From Sellimonas catena (GTDB taxonomy: Bacteria > Bacillota > Clostridia > Lachnospirales > Lachnospiraceae): 64,000 bases of DNA. Of this stretch, positions 19,976 to 28,538 are shown one piece after another (the stretch's first letter is position 1; every line of letters starts with the position of its first letter). Below the pieces are notes generated by a model, which searched no databases, was not told where the DNA came from, and saw nothing but the letters and a program-made list of their open reading frames with translations. The DNA is taken from the NCBI RefSeq assembly GCF_045063725.1, contig NZ_CP173695.1. The stretch is one strand, 5' to 3'. Both the position numbers and the translations under genes were made by a program.

Positions 19976-22024
19976 TTAGCGGCAGTCCAAAGGTTCGTTC
20001 AAAATCTCTGTTCCCGGCAGGACAAAACGTCCGTCTTTCAGAAGCGGAATTTCACTTCCGTCTTTCCGGATCACCGTGATCGCTCCCAGTTCATCGTACG
20101 GGATGGTGATATCTGTATGGCAGTGCATGTAGGCCTGTTCCGGATTCTCTTTTCGCAGAATGGAGACTTCGTTATCTCTTGCCACAATCTCTTTTCCGTC
20201 CGGATTGTAGACCTTCGTATCCTCACTGTAGCTGTAGCACGTATCGCCTACCGCAAAATGCGGTCCGGTCTTTTCCGCAATGAGAATCGGATACTTGTCC
20301 TCGATTCCGAATCTGCGTCCTGCCACATAGGCAGTCGTATTGGTTCCGATGGCAAATTCCCCCAGCGGAAGGGTCTCATGGTTAAACAGAATGTTTTCCT
20401 TCACATAGTCCCTGCACGCTTTTTCATCCTCAAAATTTCCGCATCCATACCCGGAAATCATGCCGTCCTGGAAACGGATTTCCAGATCCCGGTACTGAAG
20501 ACCGTTTAAATATACCCGGCTTACATGCAGCACTCCGTTCGTGCCTCTGAGCACCGGAGAGGTGAATACTTCTCCCACCGGAATATTGACATCCGCAACG
20601 CAGTTTTCAAAAATCGTTTCTTTCTGCGGATCCTGAAGGCGGTAAAGCTGTACCGTCAGATCAGTACGGTTTTCGCCTGATCCGAGAATGTGTACGGACT
20701 CCCCTTCATCCAGAGCATCAATCATGGTCTGCTGTACTTTGGAATACAGGTCTGAATCCAGCGTATTGATCCGGATCACTTCTCCAAAGATCTCCTCAAA
20801 CTTCTCTCCGATCTCCGGCACCGGCCATGAGATGATCGTAAAGCTTCTCTCATCGCCCGGAATATAGGTATTTGTGATCTGGCCTGCCTTGCCGTCAAAG
20901 GAAAGCAGCATTTCTTCCTGCTTTTTCGTAAGAGTAAGCGCCTCTTCTTTCTTCTGCGGAGCAAACGGAATCTCACCGAAGACTTCCATCACTGCCGGGC
21001 CGGCAAATCCTGCTGCCAGCTCTTTATTCTGCTCGTATACAGTCTTCATCACTTCCAGCCTGCGCTCCACATAGTGCTTGTCCATAAACAGCGCCTGATC
21101 GTCCTTATGGTCGTAATCATACTGCTGATTTGGAATTCTTCCGAAATACCCGTTTCTGGAAACACCGCGTCTTGTCAGCACACTTGCCCCTGCACGGTAG
21201 ATCGTCGGGCGCAGCCCCATAGCTTCAAAGTTTGCGACTGCCTGCTTTACGACCCGCTCAAATCCAAGCTTAAACCGGATGTTTACCGTTGTCTTCTTTG
21301 ACAGATCTTTATTTCCAAGAACAAATCCTTTGCGGAATCCCTCTGTATAAACATCCGCCATCTTCTGAATCGTCTCCTCCGGAAGATCGGCAATATATTT
21401 TGCCGTCTCGATCTCATTGTCGGAAATATATTCGCCATAGCGGTACAGATACTTCAGATCGCTCAAATCACTCCTGCAGATAATATCCACCGCAAAGGTA
21501 CGGTCCGGATCGATCTGATCCATAATCCGGTCTGCCGCAAATACTTCACAGTAATCATTCGCGTACCAGTAAAAAATATCTCTGACTGCCTGATACTCCG
21601 GTTCCTCTTCAAAGCAGTTATAAATCTCAATAAATAATTCGTTCAGAATGGAGAGATATTCCATCTGTCCTTCATATGCATACACAATGCCGGAACGCAT
21701 CTCACTGTAAAGCGCACTTAAAAAACTGCCAAACGTCTCTCCCAGCATTTTCTGTGCATAAGCCGGATTTCCATAGCTTGTCTCATACTGTTCCGGGAGA
21801 ATATCCTCATAAAGCTTCCGGTTCTCCTCCGCCAGCATCAAAATATCCGCACTCTCCCAGTCTCTGTTTCGTACCAGTTCCTGTACCTCGTCCAGCATCA
21901 GAAGAAATTCTGCTGTCTTTCTGAAATAATCCCGGTACGGCTCTTTGACCGTCTCCTCTAACATGATAACGCCGAGACGCTCTTTGGAAAGCTCATATCG
22001 TTCTCTTACCATCACATCATCCAT
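19976..22024 (-). CDS. M29-family aminopeptidase with long N-terminal extension
   Basis: This is a 682-aa protein. The C-terminal ~400 residues match the M29 (AmpS/PepS) leucyl aminopeptidase family, cytosolic metalloenzymes. Likely metal-site segments are GEFAIGTNTTAY and the MHCHTDITIPYDE region near the C-terminus. Classical M29 enzymes are about 410 aa. Here about 270 acidic, helical N-terminal residues precede the domain and have no motif I recognise. The start is the ATG at 22024, directly after the upstream stop (TAAG-ATG), with GGGGGC upstream. It ends the run of genes that begins with pyrE. Confidence 0.8.
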   Translation of the reverse strand: MDDVMVRERYELSKERLGVIMLEETVKEPYRDYFRKTAEFLLMLDEVQELVRNRDWESADILMLAEENRKLYEDILPEQYETSYGNPAYAQKMLGETFGSFLSALYSEMRSGIVYAYEGQMEYLSILNELFIEIYNCFEEEPEYQAVRDIFYWYANDYCEVFAADRIMDQIDPDRTFAVDIICRSDLSDLKYLYRYGEYISDNEIETAKYIADLPEETIQKMADVYTEGFRKGFVLGNKDLSKKTTVNIRFKLGFERVVKQAVANFEAMGLRPTIYRAGASVLTRRGVSRNGYFGRIPNQQYDYDHKDDQALFMDKHYVERRLEVMKTVYEQNKELAAGFAGPAVMEVFGEIPFAPQKKEEALTLTKKQEEMLLSFDGKAGQITNTYIPGDERSFTIISWPVPEIGEKFEEIFGEVIRINTLDSDLYSKVQQTMIDALDEGESVHILGSGENRTDLTVQLYRLQDPQKETIFENCVADVNIPVGEVFTSPVLRGTNGVLHVSRVYLNGLQYRDLEIRFQDGMISGYGCGNFEDEKACRDYVKENILFNHETLPLGEFAIGTNTTAYVAGRRFGIEDKYPILIAEKTGPHFAVGDTCYSYSEDTKVYNPDGKEIVARDNEVSILRKENPEQAYMHCHTDITIPYDELGAITVIRKDGSEIPLLKDGRFVLPGTEILNEPLDCR

Positions 22025-22025
22025 C

Positions 22026-22427
22026 TTACAAAAGCCCCCTGATAAAAATTCCCGCGAAACCAATCAGAATTGCCAGATTACATGCAACTCCGATCTTACA
22101 GGTAATATAATTTTTGTCTCGTTCTTTGAATCCCCGGAAACCGGTGATAACACCCATCCATGAGCCAAAAAAGATCACAAGCGCAAGCCCGCCGACGAAC
22201 GCCGGAGCATTTCCTCCTGTGACAATGGAAATAATAATCATAACAATCAGCGCCACAAAAAAACCTCCCGCATAGATACAGGATGTGATTCCTCTGGATG
22301 CATGAGGTGTTCTATTTTCATCTCTCTTTTGGATCCTTTTTTTTCGTCTTTCTCTTTCCCTCTCCCGTCTTTTTCTACCTCTTATTCTTCTTCTGCCTCT
22401 GTCGTTTTCTTTGTCGTTTTTCCACAT
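22026..22427 (-). CDS. Small membrane protein, conserved in Lachnospiraceae
   Basis: The 133-aa protein has a highly basic N-terminal tail (residues 5-35, many Arg/Lys/Glu) and three hydrophobic segments (FFVALIVMIIISIVTGG, AFVGGLALVIFFGSWMGVITG, IGVACNLAILIGFAGIFI). It resembles what I know as DUF6142, though this is from memory. The first 53 bp overlap the end of the VanZ gene in another frame, and its stop abuts the aminopeptidase start. The tight packing supports a real gene. Function is unknown. Confidence 0.75.
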   Translation of the reverse strand: MWKNDKENDRGRRRIRGRKRRERERERRKKRIQKRDENRTPHASRGITSCIYAGGFFVALIVMIIISIVTGGNAPAFVGGLALVIFFGSWMGVITGFRGFKERDKNYITCKIGVACNLAILIGFAGIFIRGLL

Positions 22428-22878
22428 AGTTTCTCCTTATTACATTACATAGCGCAAACAGTATATATCCGCACAGTCCCCCGGCTGTATTCAAAAGCAG
22501 ATCATCTACATCAAAGCTCCCTACTTTCGTAAGGAGCTGAAATACTTCCACAAAAAAGCTGATTCCAAAACTATAAAACACGGTAAGGAAAAAGCTCCGG
22601 TTCCAGTATCTGCTTGCCATCGGCATAAAGAAACCAAACGGCACAAAAATCAGTACATTTCCAATCAGATTGGTAAATGTCAGCAGGCCGAGCTGTTCCC
22701 GGTACGTCCAGAATCTCCGGATTTCTCTGAACAGTTCCAGATTGTAATGATACTCCCTCATCTCACCGCTTCGGCCATACCAGTCTGAAAATAACAAAAA
22801 CCAGAACAGAAACACAATGTAAAGAACAAACAACAATTTGCCAAGTCTCCTCAGCCAGTTTCTTTCCTGTGTTCTCAA
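22375..22878 (-). CDS. VanZ-family membrane protein
   Basis: The 167-aa protein has four hydrophobic segments. The VanZ pattern includes NLELFREIRRF, the LTFTNLIGNVLIFVPFGFFMP segment and the FFVEVFQLLTKVGSFDVDDLLLNTAGGLCGY segment (read in parts), which is the family's hallmark. VanZ proteins affect low-level teicoplanin resistance in some species, but most homologues have unknown roles. The start is TTG at 22876-22878, a weakly supported choice with GGCGGTG upstream. The C-terminal tail is strongly basic and overlaps the next gene. Confidence 0.82.
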   Translation of the reverse strand: MRTQERNWLRRLGKLLFVLYIVFLFWFLLFSDWYGRSGEMREYHYNLELFREIRRFWTYREQLGLLTFTNLIGNVLIFVPFGFFMPMASRYWNRSFFLTVFYSFGISFFVEVFQLLTKVGSFDVDDLLLNTAGGLCGYILFALCNVIRRNYVEKRQRKRQRQKKNKR

Positions 22879-22890
22879 ATCGGCACCGCC

Positions 22891-23043
22891 TTAAAATGTA
22901 AGCTTTTTCTGATTTTTAAATAAGTGCGCTCCTCCGATGATTGACAAAATCCCGCAGGTCACTCCGACAACCATCAGAATGATTCCGACTGCAAGATTGC
23001 ATGCACCGATGACTCCCATGCTGCGGTATACTTTTTCTTCCAT
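22891..23043 (-). CDS. Small membrane protein of 50 aa
   Basis: A short gene starts 13 bp after the pyrE stop with an AGGAGG site eight bases before its ATG. Its 50-aa product begins MEEKVYRSMGVIGACNLAVG and has one or two hydrophobic stretches (IILMVVGVTCGILSIIGGA) and a basic end (KNQKKLTF). The internal GACNLAVG resembles the GVACNLAIL segment of the downstream three-segment membrane protein. I do not recognise the family. The spacing and ribosome binding site make it a likely real gene. Confidence 0.65.
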   Translation of the reverse strand: MEEKVYRSMGVIGACNLAVGIILMVVGVTCGILSIIGGAHLFKNQKKLTF

Positions 23044-23056
23044 CTTACAGGCCTCC

Positions 23057-23737
23057 TTATTTTACTCCGTACTGTTCATAATATGCGTCAATTGCTGCTT
23101 TTAATGCATCATCTATCACAATCTTTCCCTGGCAAGGCTGATTATAAAGATGCTCTACAACTTCCTCCATTGTAACAATCGCCGCCGTATCAAATCCATA
23201 CAGGTCTTTTACTTCGTCCAGCGCACATTTCTCGCCGCCTTTCCCTACTTCCATACGGTTCAGAGATACCATCAGTCCTTTGATTGTTACATCTGCAGCA
23301 CCTTTGACCTTCGGCACGGTCTCTTCCATGGATTTTCCGGATGTCGTTACATCTTCGATCATGATCACACGGTCACCGTCTTTTAACTGGCTTCCAAGGA
23401 AGCTTCCCTTGTCTGCGCCGTGGTCTTTTTCCTCTTTTCTGTCAGAGCAGTAACGTACTTCTTTTCCGTAAAGCTCACTGTATGCAATCGCTGTTACAAC
23501 GCTGAGCGGAATCCCCTTGTAAGCCGGTCCGAACAGCACGTCAAAATCATCACCGTATGTGTCGTGGATGGCTTTTGCGTAGTATTCTCCAAGCTTCTTT
23601 AACTGAGATCCTGTCACATAAGCTCCTGCGTTCATGAAGAACGGAGATTTCCGTCCGCTCTTTAATGTAAATTCTCCAAATTTGAGCACATCGCTCTCCA
23701 CCATAAATTCGATAAACTCTTTCTTGTATGCTTCCAT
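23057..23737 (-). CDS. pyrE: Orotate phosphoribosyltransferase (PyrE)
   Basis: PyrE converts orotate and PRPP to OMP in pyrimidine synthesis. The 226-aa protein shows FTLKSGRKSPFFMNAG near the N-terminus, FGPAYKGIPL, and the PRPP-binding motif VIMIEDVTTSGKS. Length fits the longer Clostridia form. It is separated from pyrD by a GNAT gene and a terminator, so it may be expressed separately from pyrCFKD. It leads a run that continues with the 50-aa protein, VanZ, the three-segment membrane protein and the aminopeptidase. Confidence 0.96.
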   Translation of the reverse strand: MEAYKKEFIEFMVESDVLKFGEFTLKSGRKSPFFMNAGAYVTGSQLKKLGEYYAKAIHDTYGDDFDVLFGPAYKGIPLSVVTAIAYSELYGKEVRYCSDRKEEKDHGADKGSFLGSQLKDGDRVIMIEDVTTSGKSMEETVPKVKGAADVTIKGLMVSLNRMEVGKGGEKCALDEVKDLYGFDTAAIVTMEEVVEHLYNQPCQGKIVIDDALKAAIDAYYEQYGVK

Positions 23738-23900
23738 CTCTTTTCAAACCTCCGTGTTTGTGGACTTTTCATCCAGACTCTTTATTTTTATCCTTCTGCC
23801 CGTCATCATCAGGCAGCAACGGTTAAATTCTTTTCAATTCTAACATACTCCCTGAAGTTTTTCAATTCCCAGGGGCCTCCATATCAGATTTGATATCCGG

Positions 23901-24326
23901 TTATTTTCTCGTATAACTCATCGTGTATTCTACTTCCCCGGTTGCTTCATCCACACCTTCTCCGGCAATCCGGAATCCTTCTCTTTCATAAAACGCTGCT
24001 GCACCCTTGTTTTTCCGATAGACATGCAGCGTCAGTTTCGGATGCGTTTTTTTGACCTCATCGAGAAGCCTCTTTCCGATCCCGCGGGAACGGAATTTCT
24101 GTTCCACAAAGATTCCTGCAAGGTAGTCTCCCTGAAGTCCGGCAAATCCTCTTACAGCCTGCTCTTCCTCATACACGAAGATCTCCGCCTGCAAAAACTG
24201 CTTTTTGACCTCCGGAAGGTTTTCCTCCCAGTATTGCTTCGGCACAAACGGGTGTGCCTCTTTATTTCCACTTAACCAGACTGCTGCCACCTGGTCAAGA
24301 TCCTTTTCTTCCATCATGCGAATCAT
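23901..24326 (-). CDS. GNAT-family N-acetyltransferase
   Basis: This is a 141-aa acetyl-CoA-dependent transferase of the Gcn5-related type. The acetyl-CoA loop is recognisable as IFVEQKFRSRGIGKRLLDEV (about 72-91), followed by LHVYRKNKGAAAFYEREGF, the usual C-terminal motif. The substrate is unknown. The start follows GGAGGAAAG. It sits between the pyrD terminator and pyrE and is probably an inserted unit with its own expression rather than part of the pyrimidine pathway. Confidence 0.88.
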   Translation of the reverse strand: MIRMMEEKDLDQVAAVWLSGNKEAHPFVPKQYWEENLPEVKKQFLQAEIFVYEEEQAVRGFAGLQGDYLAGIFVEQKFRSRGIGKRLLDEVKKTHPKLTLHVYRKNKGAAAFYEREGFRIAGEGVDEATGEVEYTMSYTRK

Positions 24327-24368
24327 ACCGCTTTCCTCCTTCTTCCTTTCTTTTTACAGAGAAGTTGA

Positions 24369-24398
24369 AAAAGAAAAGGCGTACCTTTACGATACGCC
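24369..24398 (-). terminator. Intrinsic terminator after pyrD
   Basis: On the minus strand the stem ggcgta/tacgcc (24378-24398) is followed by TTTTCTTTTTC. It separates the pyrC-F-K-D operon from the GNAT and pyrE genes. Confidence 0.75.
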
Positions 24399-24451
24399 AG
24401 ACTCTTTCTTTTTGGTATTTCGATCTTCTTTCGTTTTTCCAAAATCAAATG

Positions 24452-25357
24452 TTATTTGACAATGCCTGTCATGTCGGCCACGGTCTGGAATCCGTTCTTG
24501 TCCATGTACGCCGCAATGCCTTCTGCGATTTCTTCTGTCGCCTTTGGATTGAAGAAATTCGCTGTTCCGACTGATACGGCACTTGCTCCCGCAAGAATAA
24601 ATTCCACAGCATCTTCCCAGGTACTGATTCCTCCCATACCGATCACAGGAATCTTCACGGCGTTTGCCACCTGATATACCATCCGCACTGCCACCGGTTT
24701 TACAATCGGTCCGGATACTCCTCCGGTTTTATTTGCCAGTACGAACTGTTTCCGGTTAATATCGATCTTCATGCCGGTCAGCGTATTGATCAGGGAAACC
24801 GCATCGGCTCCACCCGCCTCTACCGCTTTTGCCATCTCCGTGATGTCCGTCACGTTCGGGCTTAACTTCATGATGACCGGCTGTTTTGCATATTTCTTTA
24901 CCGCCTTTGTAATTGCTTCTGCCGCCTTTGGATTCTGTCCGAAAGCGATTCCGCCCTCTTTGACGTTCGGACAGGAAATGTTGATCTCCAGCATATCCAC
25001 ATCTTCGGACGCAAGCCGTTCCACGACTTCACAGTAATCTTCCTCGGAACGTCCGCAGACATTCACAATGATATTGGTGTCATACTGACGGAGGAACGGA
25101 ATATCCCTCTCACAGAAGACATCAATCCCCGGATTCTGAAGTCCTACCGCATTCATCATACCGCCGTAGACTTCCGCCACTCTTGGGGTCGGATTGCCTT
25201 CCCATGGAACATTGGCAACACCTTTTGTCGTCACAGCACCAAGTTTGTTCAGATCTACGAATTCACAGAATTCCGCACCGGATCCGAAGGTTCCGGAGGC
25301 TGTTGTAACCGGGTTTTTCCACTCTACTCCCGCAATCGTTACTCTTGTATCTGCCAT
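24452..25357 (-). CDS. pyrD: Dihydroorotate dehydrogenase B, catalytic subunit (PyrD)
   Basis: This 301-aa subunit is the class 1B enzyme, which oxidises dihydroorotate to orotate with FMN and passes electrons to PyrK. Visible motifs are the early TASGTFGSG, the substrate loop NISCPNVKEGG with the catalytic cysteine region, KLSPNVTD, and the FMN phosphate segment IGMGGISTWEDAVEF. The start codon overlaps the pyrK stop (TAATG). Its pairing with PyrK identifies it as the NAD-dependent B type. Confidence 0.96.
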   Translation of the reverse strand: MADTRVTIAGVEWKNPVTTASGTFGSGAEFCEFVDLNKLGAVTTKGVANVPWEGNPTPRVAEVYGGMMNAVGLQNPGIDVFCERDIPFLRQYDTNIIVNVCGRSEEDYCEVVERLASEDVDMLEINISCPNVKEGGIAFGQNPKAAEAITKAVKKYAKQPVIMKLSPNVTDITEMAKAVEAGGADAVSLINTLTGMKIDINRKQFVLANKTGGVSGPIVKPVAVRMVYQVANAVKIPVIGMGGISTWEDAVEFILAGASAVSVGTANFFNPKATEEIAEGIAAYMDKNGFQTVADMTGIVK

Positions 25358-26139
25358 TATAATTCCACCTCCGTCGAAAGAAATACCGGACCGTCTTTAC
25401 AGATGCGCTTGTTGTGCACATGGCTGTGATGATCGACTTCCTTTGATTTGCACACGCAGGCAAGGCAGGCGCCGATTCCGCATGCCATTCTCTCTTCCAG
25501 AGAAATGTAGCACGGAATGCCTTTTCCCTCCGCATAGTCTTTGATTGCACGGAGCATCGGTGTCGGTCCGCATGCATAGATAATGTCCGCATCCAGCTGA
25601 TTTTCACGGATCGCATCCATCACGTTTCCTTTTGTTCCTACACTTCCGTCCTCTGTGGAAATATATACCGTTCCATTTTGCTCAAACTCTTTTTTCAGGA
25701 ATGTCTGCGCATCCCGGTATCCCACAATAATCTGCTTTTCGCAGTCAATCTGACGGGCAAGTTCGAGAATCGGAGGTACCCCGATTCCGCCTCCCATCAG
25801 AAACGCTTTCTTTCCTTTTGCCGCCTCAAGAGGAAAGCCGTTCCCAAGAGGTCCGATGACCGGAAGTGTATCTCCCGCTTTCATTTTGGAAAACTCTTCT
25901 GTTCCGGTATTCTCTCCTGTTACCCTGTATACGACCCGGAGCATTCCCTGCTCCCGGTCGATCTCACAAATACTGATCGGGCGCGGAAGCAGTTTGCTTC
26001 CATCGTTTGTGTACATGGAAATAAACTGACCCGGCACTGCACTTTCGGCCGCCTTCGTCTTAATCCACATACTGAAAATTCCATCTGCCAGCTGTTCCTG
26101 AGAATGAATCACTGCCAGTTCTTTTTCTCTTTCTGCCAT
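25357..26139 (-). CDS. pyrK: Dihydroorotate dehydrogenase B, electron transfer subunit (PyrK)
   Basis: PyrK carries FAD and a [2Fe-2S] cluster and links PyrD to NAD. The 260-aa protein has the FAD-binding RPISIC segment (around 53-58), the NAD-binding GGGIGVPPILELA, and a cysteine cluster near the C-terminus (ACGIGACLACVC, then a further Cys in KRICKDGPVF). It lies 24 bp after pyrF and overlaps pyrD by one base. Confidence 0.96.
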   Translation of the reverse strand: MAEREKELAVIHSQEQLADGIFSMWIKTKAAESAVPGQFISMYTNDGSKLLPRPISICEIDREQGMLRVVYRVTGENTGTEEFSKMKAGDTLPVIGPLGNGFPLEAAKGKKAFLMGGGIGVPPILELARQIDCEKQIIVGYRDAQTFLKKEFEQNGTVYISTEDGSVGTKGNVMDAIRENQLDADIIYACGPTPMLRAIKDYAEGKGIPCYISLEERMACGIGACLACVCKSKEVDHHSHVHNKRICKDGPVFLSTEVEL

Positions 26140-26163
26140 CTCTTCTTTTCCCCTTATCCGGTA

Positions 26164-27090
26164 TTATCTGTTGTTCAGTGCCTGACTGATATCCGCAATC
26201 ATATCTTCTACAGCCGCTCTGGAAGCATCTCCAAAATTCTCGGCTCCAAAACGTGCGTATTTCTCCTGCTTGTAGGCCGCGATAATGCCTCTGGATGAGT
26301 TGACAATTGCTCCAAGACCGTCCTCGTTAAAGAAGTGTACGAGATCCTTGCCCTGTCCGCCCTGTGCGCCGTATCCCGGTACCAGAATATAGGACTTCGG
26401 CATAATCTTGCGGAGCACTTTTCCCATCTCCGGGTACGTTGCTCCTACAACCGCGCCGATGTAGCTGTACTCATCTCCCATGCATCCTTCTCCCCACTGG
26501 GCAACTTTTTCTCCAACCAGTTCGTAGAGCGGACGTCCGTCGATCAGCTGATCCTGGAATTCACCGCTTGACGGGTTGGATGTTTTAACAAGAATAAAGA
26601 GACCTTTCTTTTCTTCTTTGCAGACATCGATAAACGGATTGACTCCGTCGGAACCAAGATACGGATTGACTGTCACAAAATCCTCGTCAAACGGGGCGTA
26701 GGATCTGCTTCCCACCTGTACCTTTCCGATATGTCCTACCGCATAGGCTGCGGATGTAGATCCGATATCCCCTCTCTTGATATCTCCGATAACAACAAGC
26801 CCTTTCTCCTTGCAGTAATCTACTGTCTTTTTAAATGCCGCAAGTCCCGGAATACCGAACTGCTCATACATGGCGATCTGCGGTTTCACTGCCGGAATCA
26901 GATCGTAAGTCTTGTCCACGATCTCTTTATTGAACTGCCAGATTGCTTCCGCAGCTCCTTCCAGTGTCTCTCCGAATTCTGCAAATGCTTTTGCTTTTAC
27001 CTGATCCGGTATATAATTCAACATCGGATCCAGTCCTACTACGATCGGTGCATTTGTTTTCTTAATGTTTTCCACTAATTTGTTAATCAT
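26164..27090 (-). CDS. pyrF: Orotidine 5'-phosphate decarboxylase, long form (PyrF)
   Basis: PyrF decarboxylates OMP to UMP. The 308-aa product belongs to the long subfamily. It shows VVGLDPMLNYIP at the N-terminus, the catalytic IGDIKRGDIGSTS region, LVKTSNPSSGEFQD and the C-terminal NSSRGIIAAYK. It lies five bases after pyrC and is in one operon with pyrK and pyrD. Confidence 0.96.
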   Translation of the reverse strand: MINKLVENIKKTNAPIVVGLDPMLNYIPDQVKAKAFAEFGETLEGAAEAIWQFNKEIVDKTYDLIPAVKPQIAMYEQFGIPGLAAFKKTVDYCKEKGLVVIGDIKRGDIGSTSAAYAVGHIGKVQVGSRSYAPFDEDFVTVNPYLGSDGVNPFIDVCKEEKKGLFILVKTSNPSSGEFQDQLIDGRPLYELVGEKVAQWGEGCMGDEYSYIGAVVGATYPEMGKVLRKIMPKSYILVPGYGAQGGQGKDLVHFFNEDGLGAIVNSSRGIIAAYKQEKYARFGAENFGDASRAAVEDMIADISQALNNR

Positions 27091-27095
27091 ACTCT

Positions 27096-28430
27096 CTACT
27101 CCTGTTCCTCATATGCTTGATTTTTATAGACAACGTTTCCGTCTACCAGTGTGTATTTGACATCTCCTTTGACCTTCCATCCGTCAAACGGAGTATTCTT
27201 CCCTTTCGAGAAAAAGGTGTCCGTATCGATCTCATACTCTCTGGACGGATCGAAGACAACCAGATCCGCGATCTTTCCCTCGGATACAGAACCTTTGTCC
27301 TTCAATCCCAGAATTTTTGCCGGCGCAAAACTCATCCGCTCTGCCATCTGCATCGGCGTAAGCACGCCTCCCTCGACAAGCTCTGTATAAGTCAGCGCCG
27401 CGCTGGTCTCCAGTCCTACAATTCCAAACGCCGCCTTTCTCATCGGTACGTCTTTCTCCTCAACGGAATGCGGGGCATGATCCGTGGAGATGGCCTCCAT
27501 GACTCCTTCCTTCAATCCCTGGCGGAGCGCTTCCACGTCTTCCATCTCCCTAAGAGGAGGATTCATCTTGAACCGTCCATGGTCCTCCGTAATATCATCG
27601 GTGGAAAGGGTAAAATGGTGCGGGCAGACTTCTGCTGAAACAGAAATGCCTTCCGCCTTTGCCATCCGCATCAGATCCACTGTGCCATTTGTGGAGCAGT
27701 GGCACAGATGCAGGTGTACTCCGGTATCCTTTGCAAGAAAAATATCACGAGCGGTGATAATGTCCTCAACGGAATTGGTGATTCCCGGAAGCGAAAGCTC
27801 CTCGCTTCTCTGACATTTGTTCATCACGCCGTCCTCTCCGGTATCCGGATCCCGGCGCAGATCGATCTCCTCGCAGTGCGCAAAAATCAGAAGTCCGTAC
27901 TTTTTCGCAAGTTTCATTCCCTTACGGTACAGTGCGGAATTCATGACTGACTTTCCGTCCTCGGAAAGTGCCATGCACCCTGCTTCTGCCATTCCCTTGA
28001 TATCGGCAAGTTCTTTTCCCTCTTCTCCTACCGTGATTGCTCCAAGCTGGATGATATTCACCGGCGACTCTTCCTTTGCCCGGCGGTGTACTTCCTCCAC
28101 CTTTTCTTTCGTATCAATCACCGGTTTTGTATTCGGCATGGCGCATACTGTTGTTACCCCGCCCCGGGCAGCCGCTTCGCCTCCTGTTTTCAAAGTCTCT
28201 TTATACGTCAGCCCCGGATCGCGGAAATGTACATGCAGATCGATAAATCCCGGCATCACGTAGCAGCCGGAAGCATCCAGCATCTGCACATCCTCACTTT
28301 CAAGGCATCTCTGTATTTCTTCTCTGGTTCCTACTTTTTTGATTCTTTCTCCGTCTACCAGAACATCACAGACCTGATCTGTTCCGGTAAGCGGATCCAG
28401 CACATGTCCATTCTGAATCCATGTTTTCAT
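27096..28430 (-). CDS. pyrC: Dihydroorotase, class I (PyrC)
   Basis: PyrC cyclises carbamoyl aspartate to dihydroorotate. The 444-aa amidohydrolase has the metal-binding DLHVHFRDPG (residues near 60-70), the FAHCEEIDLRR segment, LHLCHCSTNG and STDHAPHSVEEK. It is the first gene of pyrC-F-K-D. No pyrB, pyrI, carAB or pyrR gene is in the window. The upstream gap of about 75 bp after the ctpA terminator must hold the promoter; I see AT-rich -10-like sequence but no clear -35 box. Confidence 0.96.
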   Translation of the reverse strand: MKTWIQNGHVLDPLTGTDQVCDVLVDGERIKKVGTREEIQRCLESEDVQMLDASGCYVMPGFIDLHVHFRDPGLTYKETLKTGGEAAARGGVTTVCAMPNTKPVIDTKEKVEEVHRRAKEESPVNIIQLGAITVGEEGKELADIKGMAEAGCMALSEDGKSVMNSALYRKGMKLAKKYGLLIFAHCEEIDLRRDPDTGEDGVMNKCQRSEELSLPGITNSVEDIITARDIFLAKDTGVHLHLCHCSTNGTVDLMRMAKAEGISVSAEVCPHHFTLSTDDITEDHGRFKMNPPLREMEDVEALRQGLKEGVMEAISTDHAPHSVEEKDVPMRKAAFGIVGLETSAALTYTELVEGGVLTPMQMAERMSFAPAKILGLKDKGSVSEGKIADLVVFDPSREYEIDTDTFFSKGKNTPFDGWKVKGDVKYTLVDGNVVYKNQAYEEQE

Positions 28431-28504
28431 TCAGTTTTCTTTCCTTTCTGCTTTTGCATATTCCTCATGCTCAAGTATATATCATATCTATCTTACCATA
28501 GGAC

Positions 28505-28538
28505 ATAAAAAAAAGGAATGAAAATATCATTCCTTTTC
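28505..28538 (-). terminator. Intrinsic terminator overlapping the S41 protease stop codon
   Basis: A perfect 11-bp stem (aaaaggaatga/tcattcctttt) with a 5-nt loop is followed on the minus strand by at least eight Ts. The TGA stop of the upstream gene is inside the 5' arm. Confidence 0.88.
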
